Of a DNA stretch of 35,297 bases, positions 1 to 7,857 are shown in pieces. The translations under genes were made by a program, and so were the position numbers. This stretch comes from an uncultured Selenomonadaceae bacterium. GTDB lineage: Bacteria > Bacillota > Negativicutes > Selenomonadales > Selenomonadaceae. Location of the stretch: contig CALELM010000028.1 of assembly GCA_937902665.1 (NCBI GenBank), positions 1 through 35,297 of the forward strand, in the 5' to 3' direction. Within the stretch, counting starts at the first letter, position 1, and each line of letters begins with the position of its first letter. The notes beneath the pieces are model-generated. The model worked only from the letters and a program-made list of their open reading frames with translations. It was not told where the DNA came from and did not search any database.

Positions 1-112
1 AATGCGAATTGGAGGGAAAATGCTTATGGCATTTTCTTGAACAATGGCGTTATAAGTGTCGTTTTTGTATTGCTGGAATAATTTTTGATTTTAGGTAAAG
101 GATAGAGTAAAA

Positions 113-1705
113 ATGATCTTCAAGGAAGGACAAGCGTATAAGGATTTTGCAGCAAACGAAATTTATGAACAGAATATAAAACATTGTCGAGATTTTTCTG
201 ATGAATTAAAGAATGATTATCTTTTCCGTGAAAATACTAGGAGAGGAATGTTGATCATTGGATTGAGAAGTACAGGAAAATCATTTGGGATATATCAAGC
301 GACTATAGATTTCCCATCTGATAAGATTTTTTTTATATCACCTTCTAGCAGAGAAGAAAGTTTAACTAAAGATGAGGTGCTAAAAAGAATAAAAGAAAAA
401 GAATATGATTTAATAATCATAGATGAGTACAGTTGGTTAAAAGAAACGAAAGGCGGAAAAGATTCTCTTGCAGCATATCTTGCAGGTAAAGCTGGGGAAG
501 GTATAAAAATAATTATTAGCGGAACGGACAGTACAAAAATTCATGAGTTACTTAACACGGATTTTATCCATAGGGCTGTACAGCTTAATACAACATATTT
601 TTCATATGACGAATATTGCAGATTGTATGAACTTGAAAAAAATGATGAATCAATGAAAGATTTTCTCGTTCGTGGTGGAATTTTTGAAAATCATGCGTAT
701 GAAACTTATGGTTCAATGAAAGGATATATAAAAACGGCTATTATAGAAAATCTAGGTGCGTACTATCCTCAATACGACAAAGATTTAATAGAGGCGGCAG
801 TTTATAAGATCTTTTATGAATGTATATGTAAAAGTTATACAAAATCAATAAATATTCCTGTTTTTAATTCAGGAAAAAAGAATAGATTGGTATATGAAGA
901 TTTTCTTGAAAATTTCGGAATACGAAGCAATATAGAAATTAAGCCTAATATTTTAAAAGAGATATTTAACAAGCTTAATGAAATAGGTGTAGTAGTTATA
1001 CTTGATGACATTAAGCTCAATAATAGAGAACGTGCATATATAACAAATCAAACCATATCTGCACAATTAACGAAATGCATTTATGAACTCGGTGAACTAC
1101 CAGAAAGCTATATAGGCAATTTGTTTGAAGCCTCCGTTGTTTGCTATGAATATATGCAGTACGCTTTTAGCAAAAATAGTCCTTTTGAGATGTATTATGC
1201 AGAAACAAGAAAGAGCGATTTAGAAATTGATTTTATTTTATGCGATAAAAGAAAAGCATATTTGTTTGAATGCAAACTAAACGATAATGATGATTTAAAG
1301 CTGAATGATACTGCATCTATTTTACAAGACAGAGTAAGAAATTTACTTGGCGATAGGGAGTTAGCTGGTAGATATGTTATTTATCAAGGACATGATAAAT
1401 GCATAGACCAAAAAGGTTGTACCGTCATTTGTACTGGCAATTGGGATATAGATTTTGAAGACTTTGAAAAACATGTTGAAAAACTTAAAAGAGCAGCTAG
1501 AAATGATGAACCTATTGGCAAAAAACAAGAAACGTCAGCAGGAATATCTTCCGATGCAGAAAAATTAGTGGAATCTCTTGCTGATTTTGGTAAAACGGTT
1601 AAGAATAACGTGTCTGAAATAGTAGATAAAGAAAAGGCAAGAGTACAATATTCTTTTGAGCATACTAAAAAACAAATGGAGCATAGTTCGGAATCAAGCC
1701 GGTAA
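113..1705 (+). CDS. AAA-type ATPase with C-terminal PD-(D/E)XK-like nuclease domain
   Basis: The 530-residue protein has a Walker A motif GLRSTGKS at about residues 50-57 and a Walker B motif DLIIIDEYSW around residue 104. Near residues 369-388 the pattern EIDF then LFECK matches the core of PD-(D/E)XK nucleases. This is the layout of the widespread prokaryotic 'ATPase + DUF4143-like' proteins, whose biological role is mostly unknown. The start at 113 follows a plausible AAAGGA. The gene is much more AT-rich than the following dgt gene, which suggests acquired DNA. The last ~60 residues (after KKQETSAG) are a charged, probably helical tail not usual in the family. Its stop lies about 30 bases before a repeated hairpin element, so the natural C-terminus may have been altered. 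No toxin, methylase or other partner is visible next to it. The domain call is good; the function is unknown. Confidence 0.75.
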   Translation: MIFKEGQAYKDFAANEIYEQNIKHCRDFSDELKNDYLFRENTRRGMLIIGLRSTGKSFGIYQATIDFPSDKIFFISPSSREESLTKDEVLKRIKEKEYDLIIIDEYSWLKETKGGKDSLAAYLAGKAGEGIKIIISGTDSTKIHELLNTDFIHRAVQLNTTYFSYDEYCRLYELEKNDESMKDFLVRGGIFENHAYETYGSMKGYIKTAIIENLGAYYPQYDKDLIEAAVYKIFYECICKSYTKSINIPVFNSGKKNRLVYEDFLENFGIRSNIEIKPNILKEIFNKLNEIGVVVILDDIKLNNRERAYITNQTISAQLTKCIYELGELPESYIGNLFEASVVCYEYMQYAFSKNSPFEMYYAETRKSDLEIDFILCDKRKAYLFECKLNDNDDLKLNDTASILQDRVRNLLGDRELAGRYVIYQGHDKCIDQKGCTVICTGNWDIDFEDFEKHVEKLKRAARNDEPIGKKQETSAGISSDAEKLVESLADFGKTVKNNVSEIVDKEKARVQYSFEHTKKQMEHSSESSR

Positions 1706-1733
1706 AAACACCTCTGCTTTGATTGAGGGCGTT

Positions 1734-1786
1734 ATAACGAAGCTAAGATGTCCCCTTCTTCAACAGCTTGCTGTAAGTGGGGGAAG
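1734..1786. repeat. 53-bp dispersed repeat, copy 1 (hairpin-forming)
   Basis: This stretch is identical base for base to 35243-35295. It contains CCCC and ACAGC pairing with GCTGT and GGGG around a short CTTG loop, so it can fold as an imperfect hairpin. Directly after it comes TCAA. A subterminal hairpin followed by TCAA resembles the right end of IS608-like IS200/IS605 elements, or a non-autonomous derivative. No transposase gene is present here, so that identity is inference. Confidence 0.75.
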
Positions 1787-1795
1787 TCAAATTTT

Positions 1796-1826
1796 AACAA
1801 GCGGCGAGCATATCTCCCGCTTCGTT
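1796..1826. other. Imperfect hairpin between repeat copy 1 and dgt
   Basis: AAGCGG (1799-1804) pairs with CCGCTT (1817-1822), extended by AAC and GTT with a one-base bulge. No T-run follows on the + strand. It could be a weak terminator for the upstream gene or part of the inserted element. Confidence 0.3.
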
Positions 1827-1865
1827 GAAACGCTGTAATTCCGTATTTCCGAAAGGAGGGTTTTT

Positions 1866-2897
1866 ATGAAAAATGTTCGTGAGCGTACCGAGGAAATGGA
1901 ATATCGCTTGCTTTCCCCGTATGCGGCGAAGAGCAGGGAAGCAAGCCGAAATTTGCCTATGACAGAATGTGATTTCCGGACAAAATTCCAGCGGGATCGA
2001 GATAGAATCTTGCATTCCAAATCCTTTCGGCGGCTGAAGCACAAGACACAGGTATATATCGTGGCGGGGGATCACTATCGCACACGAATGACGCATAGCT
2101 TGGAGGTTGCCCAGATTTCTCGCACGATTGCTCGAGGACTTCGGCTGAATGAGGATCTGGTGGAAGCGATTGCTCTTGGTCATGATGTTGGGCATACTCC
2201 CTTTGGGCATGCAGGGGAATTCGCTATGGATCAGCTGTTGAAGGAGATGGATGACGGCAGGCAGGGACTTCATTTTCGGCATAATGAGCAAAGCAAGCGG
2301 ATTGTGGAATATTTGGAAAAAGATGGAAATGGACTAAATTTAACGCAGGAAACTATGGATGGTATCCTGAATCATTCAGGGAAGGATATTCCCCGCACGT
2401 TGGAAGGACGGATTGTCCGAATTGCAGACAGAATTGCCTATCTTTGCCATGATTACGATGACAGCCTTCGGGCAGGGCTTTTGAAGAAGGGAGAGCTTCC
2501 GCAGGAGGTAAGGGATTTGTTTACGGAGGATACTTCCCACATGATTACTGGCATGGTGTCGGATATTATCTTGAATTCTACGGATAAGGATGACATTATC
2601 ATGTCGGAACCTGTCAAGCGGACAATGGATAGCTTTCGCCAGTTTATGTTTGAAAAAATATATCATTCCAAGCAGCTGGAGCATGAAAGAGAGCAGGCAT
2701 CCTTTGTGCTGACGCAGCTGTATCGTTATTTCATGCATCACATAGAAAGGCTTCCTTTTGAATTTGCCAAAAGGGAAGAACGATGGGGAAGAATTCAGAC
2801 GGTTGCAGATTATGTGGCAGGACTTACGGACAGCTATGCAGTAGAACTTTTTAATCAAATTTTTATGCCGCCAGTTGGAAAATATTCAAAGAAATAA
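1866..2897 (+). CDS. dgt: Deoxyguanosinetriphosphate triphosphohydrolase-like HD protein
   Basis: The 343-residue protein belongs to the HD-domain dNTPase family that cleaves dNTPs to deoxynucleoside and triphosphate. The metal ligands are visible: H77 in the RMTHSLEVAQ segment, H106-D107 in the LGHDVGHTPFGHAGE segment, and a later Asp in RIVRIADRIAYLCHDYDD. The N-terminal R-D-RILHSKSFRRLKHKTQV block is also typical. The length fits the shorter Firmicutes and alphaproteobacterial type. The ATG at 1866 sits behind a strong AAAGGAGGG. It is followed by dnaG and rpoD, an arrangement common in Firmicutes. Exact nucleotide specificity cannot be read from the sequence. Confidence 0.93.
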   Translation: MKNVRERTEEMEYRLLSPYAAKSREASRNLPMTECDFRTKFQRDRDRILHSKSFRRLKHKTQVYIVAGDHYRTRMTHSLEVAQISRTIARGLRLNEDLVEAIALGHDVGHTPFGHAGEFAMDQLLKEMDDGRQGLHFRHNEQSKRIVEYLEKDGNGLNLTQETMDGILNHSGKDIPRTLEGRIVRIADRIAYLCHDYDDSLRAGLLKKGELPQEVRDLFTEDTSHMITGMVSDIILNSTDKDDIIMSEPVKRTMDSFRQFMFEKIYHSKQLEHEREQASFVLTQLYRYFMHHIERLPFEFAKREERWGRIQTVADYVAGLTDSYAVELFNQIFMPPVGKYSKK

Positions 2898-2979
2898 AAA
2901 AGTACTTGACAAAAAATTTTCTTTAAAAAAGGAATTTTAGGTTTTGCAAGGAATATATAAGTGAAGGAGCGTAAGGGTT

Positions 2980-2999
2980 GCATAAAAATTTTTTTATGC
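2980..2999. other. AT-rich perfect inverted repeat in the dgt-dnaG gap
   Basis: GCATAAAAA (2980-2988) and TTTTTATGC (2991-2999) form a perfect 9-bp inverted repeat with a 2-base gap. It lies in the 180-base gap between dgt and dnaG. A TTGACA box is present at 2906-2911, but I see no convincing -10 at the normal spacing. The repeat could be a weak terminator or a protein site. Confidence 0.3.
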
Positions 3000-3077
3000 G
3001 GCAGGATTTTAGGGATTTGCAGCGAATATGGAAAAATGGCTCTCATTTGATTTTTGGTTGGTAAGGGTGGAACAGTT

Positions 3078-4865
3078 ATGCGAAGTGTCGATATGGACGA
3101 GTTTGTGGAGCGTGTGCGTTCGCAGTCGGATATTATGGCAGTCGTGTCCAATTATGTTCCCTTGAAGAAAAAGGGAAATCGCTATTGGGGCTGTTGTCCT
3201 TTTCATCATGAAAATACGCCATCGTTTTCCGTGGTTCCGGACAAGGGTTTCTTTTATTGCTTTGGATGTCATGCAGGCGGGAATGTGTTTAAGTTTATTT
3301 CACTTGTTGAAAATGTGTCGTATTTTGAAGCCATCAAGCTTCAGGCAGAGAAGCTGAACATTCCAGTGCCGGAACGGAAAAAATCTTCGCAGGAAATCGA
3401 AAGAGAACGCAGGCTGTCAGATCTTCGCAGGGTAAACGAAATGGCAAGGGACTTTTTCCATAATTGCCTTACGCTTACGAAATACGGGGAGAATGGAAGA
3501 AAGTATCTTTTAAGCCGCGGCATTTCCGTGGAAACAATCAAAGAATTTCAGTTAGGATTTGCTCCCAATGCATGGGATAAGCTGCTGGATGCGTTCTTGA
3601 AGCGTGGGGTGCAGGAAACTCACCTGCTGGAATGCGGGCTGGTGCTTGAGCGAAAAGAGTCGCATGGTTTTTATGACAAGTTTCGCAATCGCATCATGAT
3701 CCCAATCGCCGATGAAAGAGGCAGGGTGGTTGGCTTTGGCGGGCGTGTGCTGGATCAAGGGAAACCTAAGTACCTGAACACGCAGGAAACGATTCTTTTT
3801 AACAAGCGGCGGATATTGTTTGGCTTGGATCGTTCGCATCAGAGCATTAAGCAGCTGGGATATGCAATCGTCGTAGAAGGGTATATGGATGCGATTTCTC
3901 TCTTTGATGCCGGCATCAAGAATGTCGTGGCATCTTTGGGAACTGCTTTTACAGCAGAGCAGTTCCGTTTGCTTCATCGTTATGCGCCTGAGATTTATTT
4001 TTGTTATGATAATGACGAAGCTGGCCAAGCTGCTATGGTGCGAGCCATCTCTCTTGTTGGGGATGTGGATGCAAGGATAAGGGTCATTGTTGTCCCAGAC
4101 GGCAAGGATCCGGATGAATTTGTACGAAAGCACGGTGCAGATGCCTTTAGCGAGTTGGTTTTGCATGCATTGTCGTTGGTTGAATACCGAATGCAGTATG
4201 TTTTGGGACGCACAAGGCATGACAGCTTGGAGGGAAAGCTGGAAGCTGTTCGGCAGATGATACCTGTTTTAGCCAGCCTGAAAGGCGTGGAACGTACAGA
4301 GTATGTGAGAATGACGGCAACCAGACTGATGATTGACGAGGGCATCGTCAAAGAAGCTTTGGCGAATCATCAGGGACATGTTGCAAGGGCGGATTATCTG
4401 AAACCGATGGCTCCCGTTCGTGTCGTAGTTCGCCAGAAGGATAATGGGCTTTTAAAGGCAGGGCGAACGATATTGCGCACGGCGTGGCAGGATCCCTCGG
4501 TGCTGTTGCATGTTCAGGCATTGCTTCCGCTGGAGGGGATTGCCGATACGGTTCAGCAGGAGATTCTTCGGTGCATGGCAGAGGAATGGGAAAGCGGAAG
4601 GCAGCTGAATGATATTTTGGCAGAGGAGCTTCTTACGGAGGAAGCGGCTCGTGAGCTTTCCATGGCATTGGTGGAGGCCAGTGATGAGCGGGAAGAAGCG
4701 GTGGCATATCAGGATTCGCTTCGCATGCTTCGCCGAGCCTATCTGAAAGGATTGCTGCAGCGTCATGCACAGGCAGCCGAAGAATTTTTAAATGCCGGAA
4801 ATGATGCTTACCGCAAGGAATTGGAAGAAATAAAGAGAATTAGAGAAGAAATGGATGATTTGTAA
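3078..4865 (+). CDS. dnaG: DNA primase
   Basis: This primase makes the RNA primers for lagging-strand replication and works with the DnaB helicase. The N-terminus has the CHC2 zinc finger (CCPFHHENTPSF, then FYCFGCHAGG). It is followed by the RNA polymerase core (YDKFRNRIMIPI, GRVVGFGGR) and the TOPRIM domain with VVEGYMD and YDNDEAG. The weaker C-terminal helicase-interacting region follows. I chose the ATG at 3078, giving 595 aa, because AAGGGTGG lies just upstream; a TTG 24 bases earlier is also in frame but lacks a good ribosome site. It precedes rpoD, as in the classic macromolecular-synthesis operon, though rpsU is not upstream here. Confidence 0.96.
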   Translation: MRSVDMDEFVERVRSQSDIMAVVSNYVPLKKKGNRYWGCCPFHHENTPSFSVVPDKGFFYCFGCHAGGNVFKFISLVENVSYFEAIKLQAEKLNIPVPERKKSSQEIERERRLSDLRRVNEMARDFFHNCLTLTKYGENGRKYLLSRGISVETIKEFQLGFAPNAWDKLLDAFLKRGVQETHLLECGLVLERKESHGFYDKFRNRIMIPIADERGRVVGFGGRVLDQGKPKYLNTQETILFNKRRILFGLDRSHQSIKQLGYAIVVEGYMDAISLFDAGIKNVVASLGTAFTAEQFRLLHRYAPEIYFCYDNDEAGQAAMVRAISLVGDVDARIRVIVVPDGKDPDEFVRKHGADAFSELVLHALSLVEYRMQYVLGRTRHDSLEGKLEAVRQMIPVLASLKGVERTEYVRMTATRLMIDEGIVKEALANHQGHVARADYLKPMAPVRVVVRQKDNGLLKAGRTILRTAWQDPSVLLHVQALLPLEGIADTVQQEILRCMAEEWESGRQLNDILAEELLTEEAARELSMALVEASDEREEAVAYQDSLRMLRRAYLKGLLQRHAQAAEEFLNAGNDAYRKELEEIKRIREEMDDL

Positions 4866-4924
4866 GTTGGATATGTTGTTTGTTTTTTGTATTTTCAAGG
4901 ACACTGGTATGAGGGGGCGGAAGA

Positions 4925-6049
4925 ATGGCTGAAGTAAAGGGGATTCTTGTTGCAAATGGCAAGAGCCGCAGTACTGAATTCGTAGAGAACCTCCTGAAAA
5001 AGGGCAGCAAGAATGGCGGAACGCTGACTTATGGCGAGCTTGTAGAAGCGTTGCAGGACAAGGATATCTCGGCGGATGACATGGATGATATGTATGATGT
5101 CTTCAGCAAGAGGGGCATCGAGATTATAGATGATTCCAATACGGAACAAGTGGATGATGACATAGACAAGGAAATTGACGAGGAAGAGGTAGAGCTGGAT
5201 CTCAGTGTTCCTGAGGGTGTCAGTATCGATGATCCCGTCCGTATGTACTTGAAGGAAATTGGCCGTGTGCCGCTCTTGTCGGCAGAGGAAGAGGTTGCGC
5301 TTGCAAAGCGCATGGAAAATGGCGATGAGGAAGCACAGAAACGACTGGCAGAAGCGAACCTTCGATTGGTCGTGAGTATTGCAAAGCGTTATGTTGGGCG
5401 CGGCATGCTGTTCTTGGATCTGATTCAAGAAGGCAATCTTGGATTGATTAAGGCAGTAGAAAAATTCGATTACAATAAGGGATATAAATTCAGTACCTAT
5501 GCAACTTGGTGGATTCGTCAGGCTATTACGCGTGCCATTGCTGATCAGGCAAGGACTATCCGTATTCCGGTGCATATGGTTGAAACCATCAACAAGCTGA
5601 TAAGGGTGTCGAGACAGCTCCTTCAGCAGCTTGGCCGTGAGCCGTTGCCGGAAGAAATAGGGAAGGCAATGGGGATTCAGGTCGAGCGGGTACGCGAGAT
5701 TATGAAGATTGCGCAAGAGCCGGTGTCTTTGGAGACACCTATTGGTGAGGAAGAAGATTCCCATTTGGGAGATTTCATTGAGGATCAGGATGCACCGGCA
5801 CCGGCAGATGCCGCTTCCTTCTTGCTTCTGAAGGAGCAGCTGGAGGAGGTTCTGGGTACTTTGACGGAGCGTGAGCAGAATGTGCTTCGTTTGCGGTTTG
5901 GACTGGATGATGGCAGGGCGCGCACGCTGGAAGAGGTTGGCCAGAATTTCGGAGTCACGCGTGAACGTATCCGTCAGATTGAAGCGAAGGCTCTGCGGAA
6001 GCTGAGGCATCCCAGCCGCAGCCGCAAGCTGAAGGATTTTTTGGATTGA
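4925..6049 (+). CDS. rpoD: RNA polymerase primary sigma factor (sigma-70/SigA)
   Basis: This 374-residue protein is the housekeeping sigma factor. Region 1.1 is at the N-terminus and region 1.2 begins at DDPVRMYLKEIGRVPLLSAEEE. Region 2 contains the signature DLIQEGNLGLIKAVEKFDYNKGYKFSTYATWWIRQAI, which melts and reads the -10 box. Region 4 ends with VTRERIRQIEAKALRKLRHP, the helix-turn-helix that reads the -35 box. The length matches Firmicutes SigA (about 370 aa), with no large non-conserved insertion. GAGGGGGCGG precedes the ATG. A short acidic stretch (residues about 70-95) separates region 1.1 from 1.2. It is followed by a good terminator. Confidence 0.97.
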   Translation: MAEVKGILVANGKSRSTEFVENLLKKGSKNGGTLTYGELVEALQDKDISADDMDDMYDVFSKRGIEIIDDSNTEQVDDDIDKEIDEEEVELDLSVPEGVSIDDPVRMYLKEIGRVPLLSAEEEVALAKRMENGDEEAQKRLAEANLRLVVSIAKRYVGRGMLFLDLIQEGNLGLIKAVEKFDYNKGYKFSTYATWWIRQAITRAIADQARTIRIPVHMVETINKLIRVSRQLLQQLGREPLPEEIGKAMGIQVERVREIMKIAQEPVSLETPIGEEEDSHLGDFIEDQDAPAPADAASFLLLKEQLEEVLGTLTEREQNVLRLRFGLDDGRARTLEEVGQNFGVTRERIRQIEAKALRKLRHPSRSRKLKDFLD

Positions 6050-6063
6050 TCACTTGATATCGT

Positions 6064-6105
6064 AATAAACAGTATGGGATAGGTTTCCATGCTGTTTATT
6101 TTTTT
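6064..6105 (+). terminator. Rho-independent terminator after rpoD
   Basis: AATAAACAGTATGG (6064-6077) pairs with CCATGCTGTTTATT (6087-6100), with one G-T wobble. A T-run extends to 6105. It closes the dnaG-rpoD unit. Confidence 0.85.
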
Positions 6106-6194
6106 GGAGCTGTTCACTAGGAGTGCTGTTAAGGAAAATTTTTGTTTTCTCATTTGTATATCAAGGGGGAGAAGCATCCTTCTTGTTTTTAGTC

Positions 6195-6223
6195 TTGAAA
6201 TTGAATAAAACTTATGGTATATT
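6195..6223 (+). promoter_or_regulatory. Sigma-A promoter and leader of rplS
   Basis: TTGAAA (6195-6200), a 17-base spacer and TATATT (6218-6223) predict transcription from about 6230. That leaves a leader of about 70 bases before rplS. The leader holds GGTC...GACC pairing around 6240-6256. Some Firmicutes have an autoregulatory L19 leader; whether this is one cannot be told by eye. Confidence 0.65.
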
Positions 6224-6298
6224 TAGATGGTGTTAGGCGGTCCTCTGGACAGACCATAGATGTTTGCCACGAACGTTGTTGAGGAGGAAGTATACATT

Positions 6299-6640
6299 AT
6301 GAACATTATCGAAGTATTGGAAAAGGAGCAGCTCCGCTCTGACATTCCTGAGTTTGCACCGGGTTCTACGGTTCGCGTACATGCGAAGATCGTTGAGGGC
6401 AACCGTGAGCGTATTCAGGTATTTGAGGGTGTTGTTATCGGCCGTCAGGGAGTGGGCGTAAGGGAAACCTTTACGGTTCGCCGCATTTCTTATGGTATTG
6501 GTGTGGAGCGTACTTTCCCTGTGCATTCTCCGCGTATTGCGAAGATTGAGGTTAAGTCGCACGGCAAGGTTCGTCGTGCAAAGCTTTATTATCTGCGGAA
6601 GCTTACTGGTAAGGCTGCTCGTATCAAGGAAAAGCGCTGA
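6299..6640 (+). CDS. rplS: 50S ribosomal protein L19
   Basis: The 113-residue protein is the L19 subunit found at the 30S-50S interface. It shows the family core: FAPGSTVRVHAKIVEGNRERIQ, FEGVVIGR, VRETFTVRRISYGIGVERTFPVHSP and RRAKLYYLRKLTGKAARIKE. The ATG at 6299 is chosen because GAGGAGG ends about 10 bases upstream; an in-frame ATG at 6260 would add 13 residues that do not fit the family. The usual trmD/rimM neighbours are absent. It has its own promoter and is followed by a strong terminator, so it is probably partly monocistronic with read-through to lepB. Confidence 0.96.
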   Translation: MNIIEVLEKEQLRSDIPEFAPGSTVRVHAKIVEGNRERIQVFEGVVIGRQGVGVRETFTVRRISYGIGVERTFPVHSPRIAKIEVKSHGKVRRAKLYYLRKLTGKAARIKEKR

Positions 6641-6652
6641 TTGGATGTGTGG

Positions 6653-6680
6653 TAGGGACTGCGATGCAGTCCCTATTTTT
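6653..6680 (+). terminator. Terminator after rplS
   Basis: TAGGGACTGC (6653-6662) pairs perfectly with GCAGTCCCTA (6666-6675) across a GAT loop and is followed by TTTTT. lepB starts only 20 bases later with no clear promoter between them, so partial read-through probably feeds the signal peptidase genes. Confidence 0.85.
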
Positions 6681-6700
6681 CTTGTATTTTAGGAGGATGT

Positions 6701-7222
6701 ATGAGCTCGTTAGGTGAGGAAGCAAAAGACTGGATTATATCTATTTTGATAGCTGTTGTGCTGGCCTTTTTTATTCGGTATTTTATTGTGGAATTGTACA
6801 TAGTGGACGGCCCTTCTATGCGTCCTACCCTGCAATCAGGGCAGCGTTTAGTCGTCAATAAGTTTCTTTATAGATTTCGTGCGCCGGAAAAAAATGAAGT
6901 GCTGGTTTTTCAGTATCCGAGAGATCCAAGCAGGGATTTTATCAAGCGTGTGATTGCAACTCCCGGAGACAGCATAGAAATTCGTAATGGGCGCGTGTTT
7001 GTCAATGACCAGCTTTTGAATGAGCCATATATTTTAGAAAAAACACGCAGTGAGTACCCAAAGGCTGTAGTACCGAAGGGAACCGTGTTCGTTATGGGGG
7101 ATAATCGGAACAATTCAGAAGACAGCCGTTATACAGATGTCGGTTTTGTTCCGTATGATTTGATAAAAGGAAAGGCTATGCTGGTCTTTTGGCCGCTCAG
7201 TGCATTAAAGACTTTGAACTAG
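6701..7222 (+). CDS. lepB: Signal peptidase I (first of two tandem copies)
   Basis: The 173-residue membrane protease removes signal peptides from secreted proteins. One N-terminal membrane helix (WIISILIAVVLAFFIRYFIVE) is followed by the catalytic Ser in GPSMRPTL and the catalytic Lys in DFIKRVIATPGD. The conserved GDNRNNSEDSR box lies near the C-terminus. The size is that of the short Gram-positive type (SipS-like), without the large periplasmic insertion of E. coli LepB. AGGAGG lies only 4 bases before the ATG, which is close. Just 27 bases separate its stop from the start of the second copy, so the two are co-transcribed. Confidence 0.95.
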   Translation: MSSLGEEAKDWIISILIAVVLAFFIRYFIVELYIVDGPSMRPTLQSGQRLVVNKFLYRFRAPEKNEVLVFQYPRDPSRDFIKRVIATPGDSIEIRNGRVFVNDQLLNEPYILEKTRSEYPKAVVPKGTVFVMGDNRNNSEDSRYTDVGFVPYDLIKGKAMLVFWPLSALKTLN

Positions 7223-7249
7223 AGTTGAGGTTTTATGAAAGGAGATAAC

Positions 7250-7774
7250 ATGACAGAATTGGAAAAGGAGATCAAGGATTGGGCAGTCTCGATCGTGGTT
7301 GCCCTTGTACTGGCTTTTTTTATTCGCACTTTTATTGTAGAACCTTATTTAGTGGATGGGCCGTCCATGCGACCTACCTTGGAAAATGGGGAACGTTTGC
7401 TGGTGAATCGTTTTGTTTACCGTGTTCGTGCGCCTGAGAAAAATGAGATTATTGTATTTGCGTATCCGAAGGATCCGAGCAGGGACTTTATCAAGCGTGT
7501 CATAGCAACACCGGGAGATACGATTGAGATTCAGGATACGAAGGTATTTGTGAATGACAAGCTTCTGGACGAGCCGTATATTTTAGAGAAGACGCATACA
7601 AATTATCCTAAAACGGTAGTTCCTGCAGGAACGGTTTTTGTTATGGGGGACAACAGGAACAACTCGGCAGACAGCCGTTTGGCCAGTGTAGGATTTGTTC
7701 CGTATGATTTGCTGAAAGGAAAGGCTGTGCTGGTCTTTTGGCCGTTTGATCAGTTCAAATCCTTGGATGGATGA
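7250..7774 (+). CDS. lepB: Signal peptidase I (second tandem copy)
   Basis: This 174-residue protein is a close paralogue of the preceding gene and shares its motifs: an N-terminal membrane helix, GPSMRPTLENGER with the catalytic Ser, RDFIKRVIATPGD with the catalytic Lys, and MGDNRNNSADSR. The ATG at 7250 is preferred because AAAGGAG lies just upstream. An in-frame ATG at 7235 would place that ribosome site inside the gene. The two copies differ mainly at the N-terminus, in the charged loop before the GDN box and at the C-terminus. This suggests a fairly recent duplication with some freedom to change substrate preference. Confidence 0.95.
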   Translation: MTELEKEIKDWAVSIVVALVLAFFIRTFIVEPYLVDGPSMRPTLENGERLLVNRFVYRVRAPEKNEIIVFAYPKDPSRDFIKRVIATPGDTIEIQDTKVFVNDKLLDEPYILEKTHTNYPKTVVPAGTVFVMGDNRNNSADSRLASVGFVPYDLLKGKAVLVFWPFDQFKSLDG

Positions 7775-7857
7775 GGAAAGGCATGGAGCTGGATTTCTGT
7801 TGAGTGTATCCTCCTCGTCTGTGCTTGCATGGAAATTATGCTTTAGGGGTGAGATAG

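Noticed and set aside
1..81. Open frame from the window start ending in TAA, possible tail of an upstream gene
   Set aside because: Only 26 codons (ends GVISVVFVLLE), no family recognised and other frames are equally open for part of it.
2906..2934. TTGACA box as a dnaG promoter
   Set aside because: No acceptable -10 hexamer at 16-19 bases; the downstream TATATA is 42 bases away.
4895..6010. Long - strand frame (371 codons) opposite rpoD
   Set aside because: Shadow of rpoD with no protein-like features.
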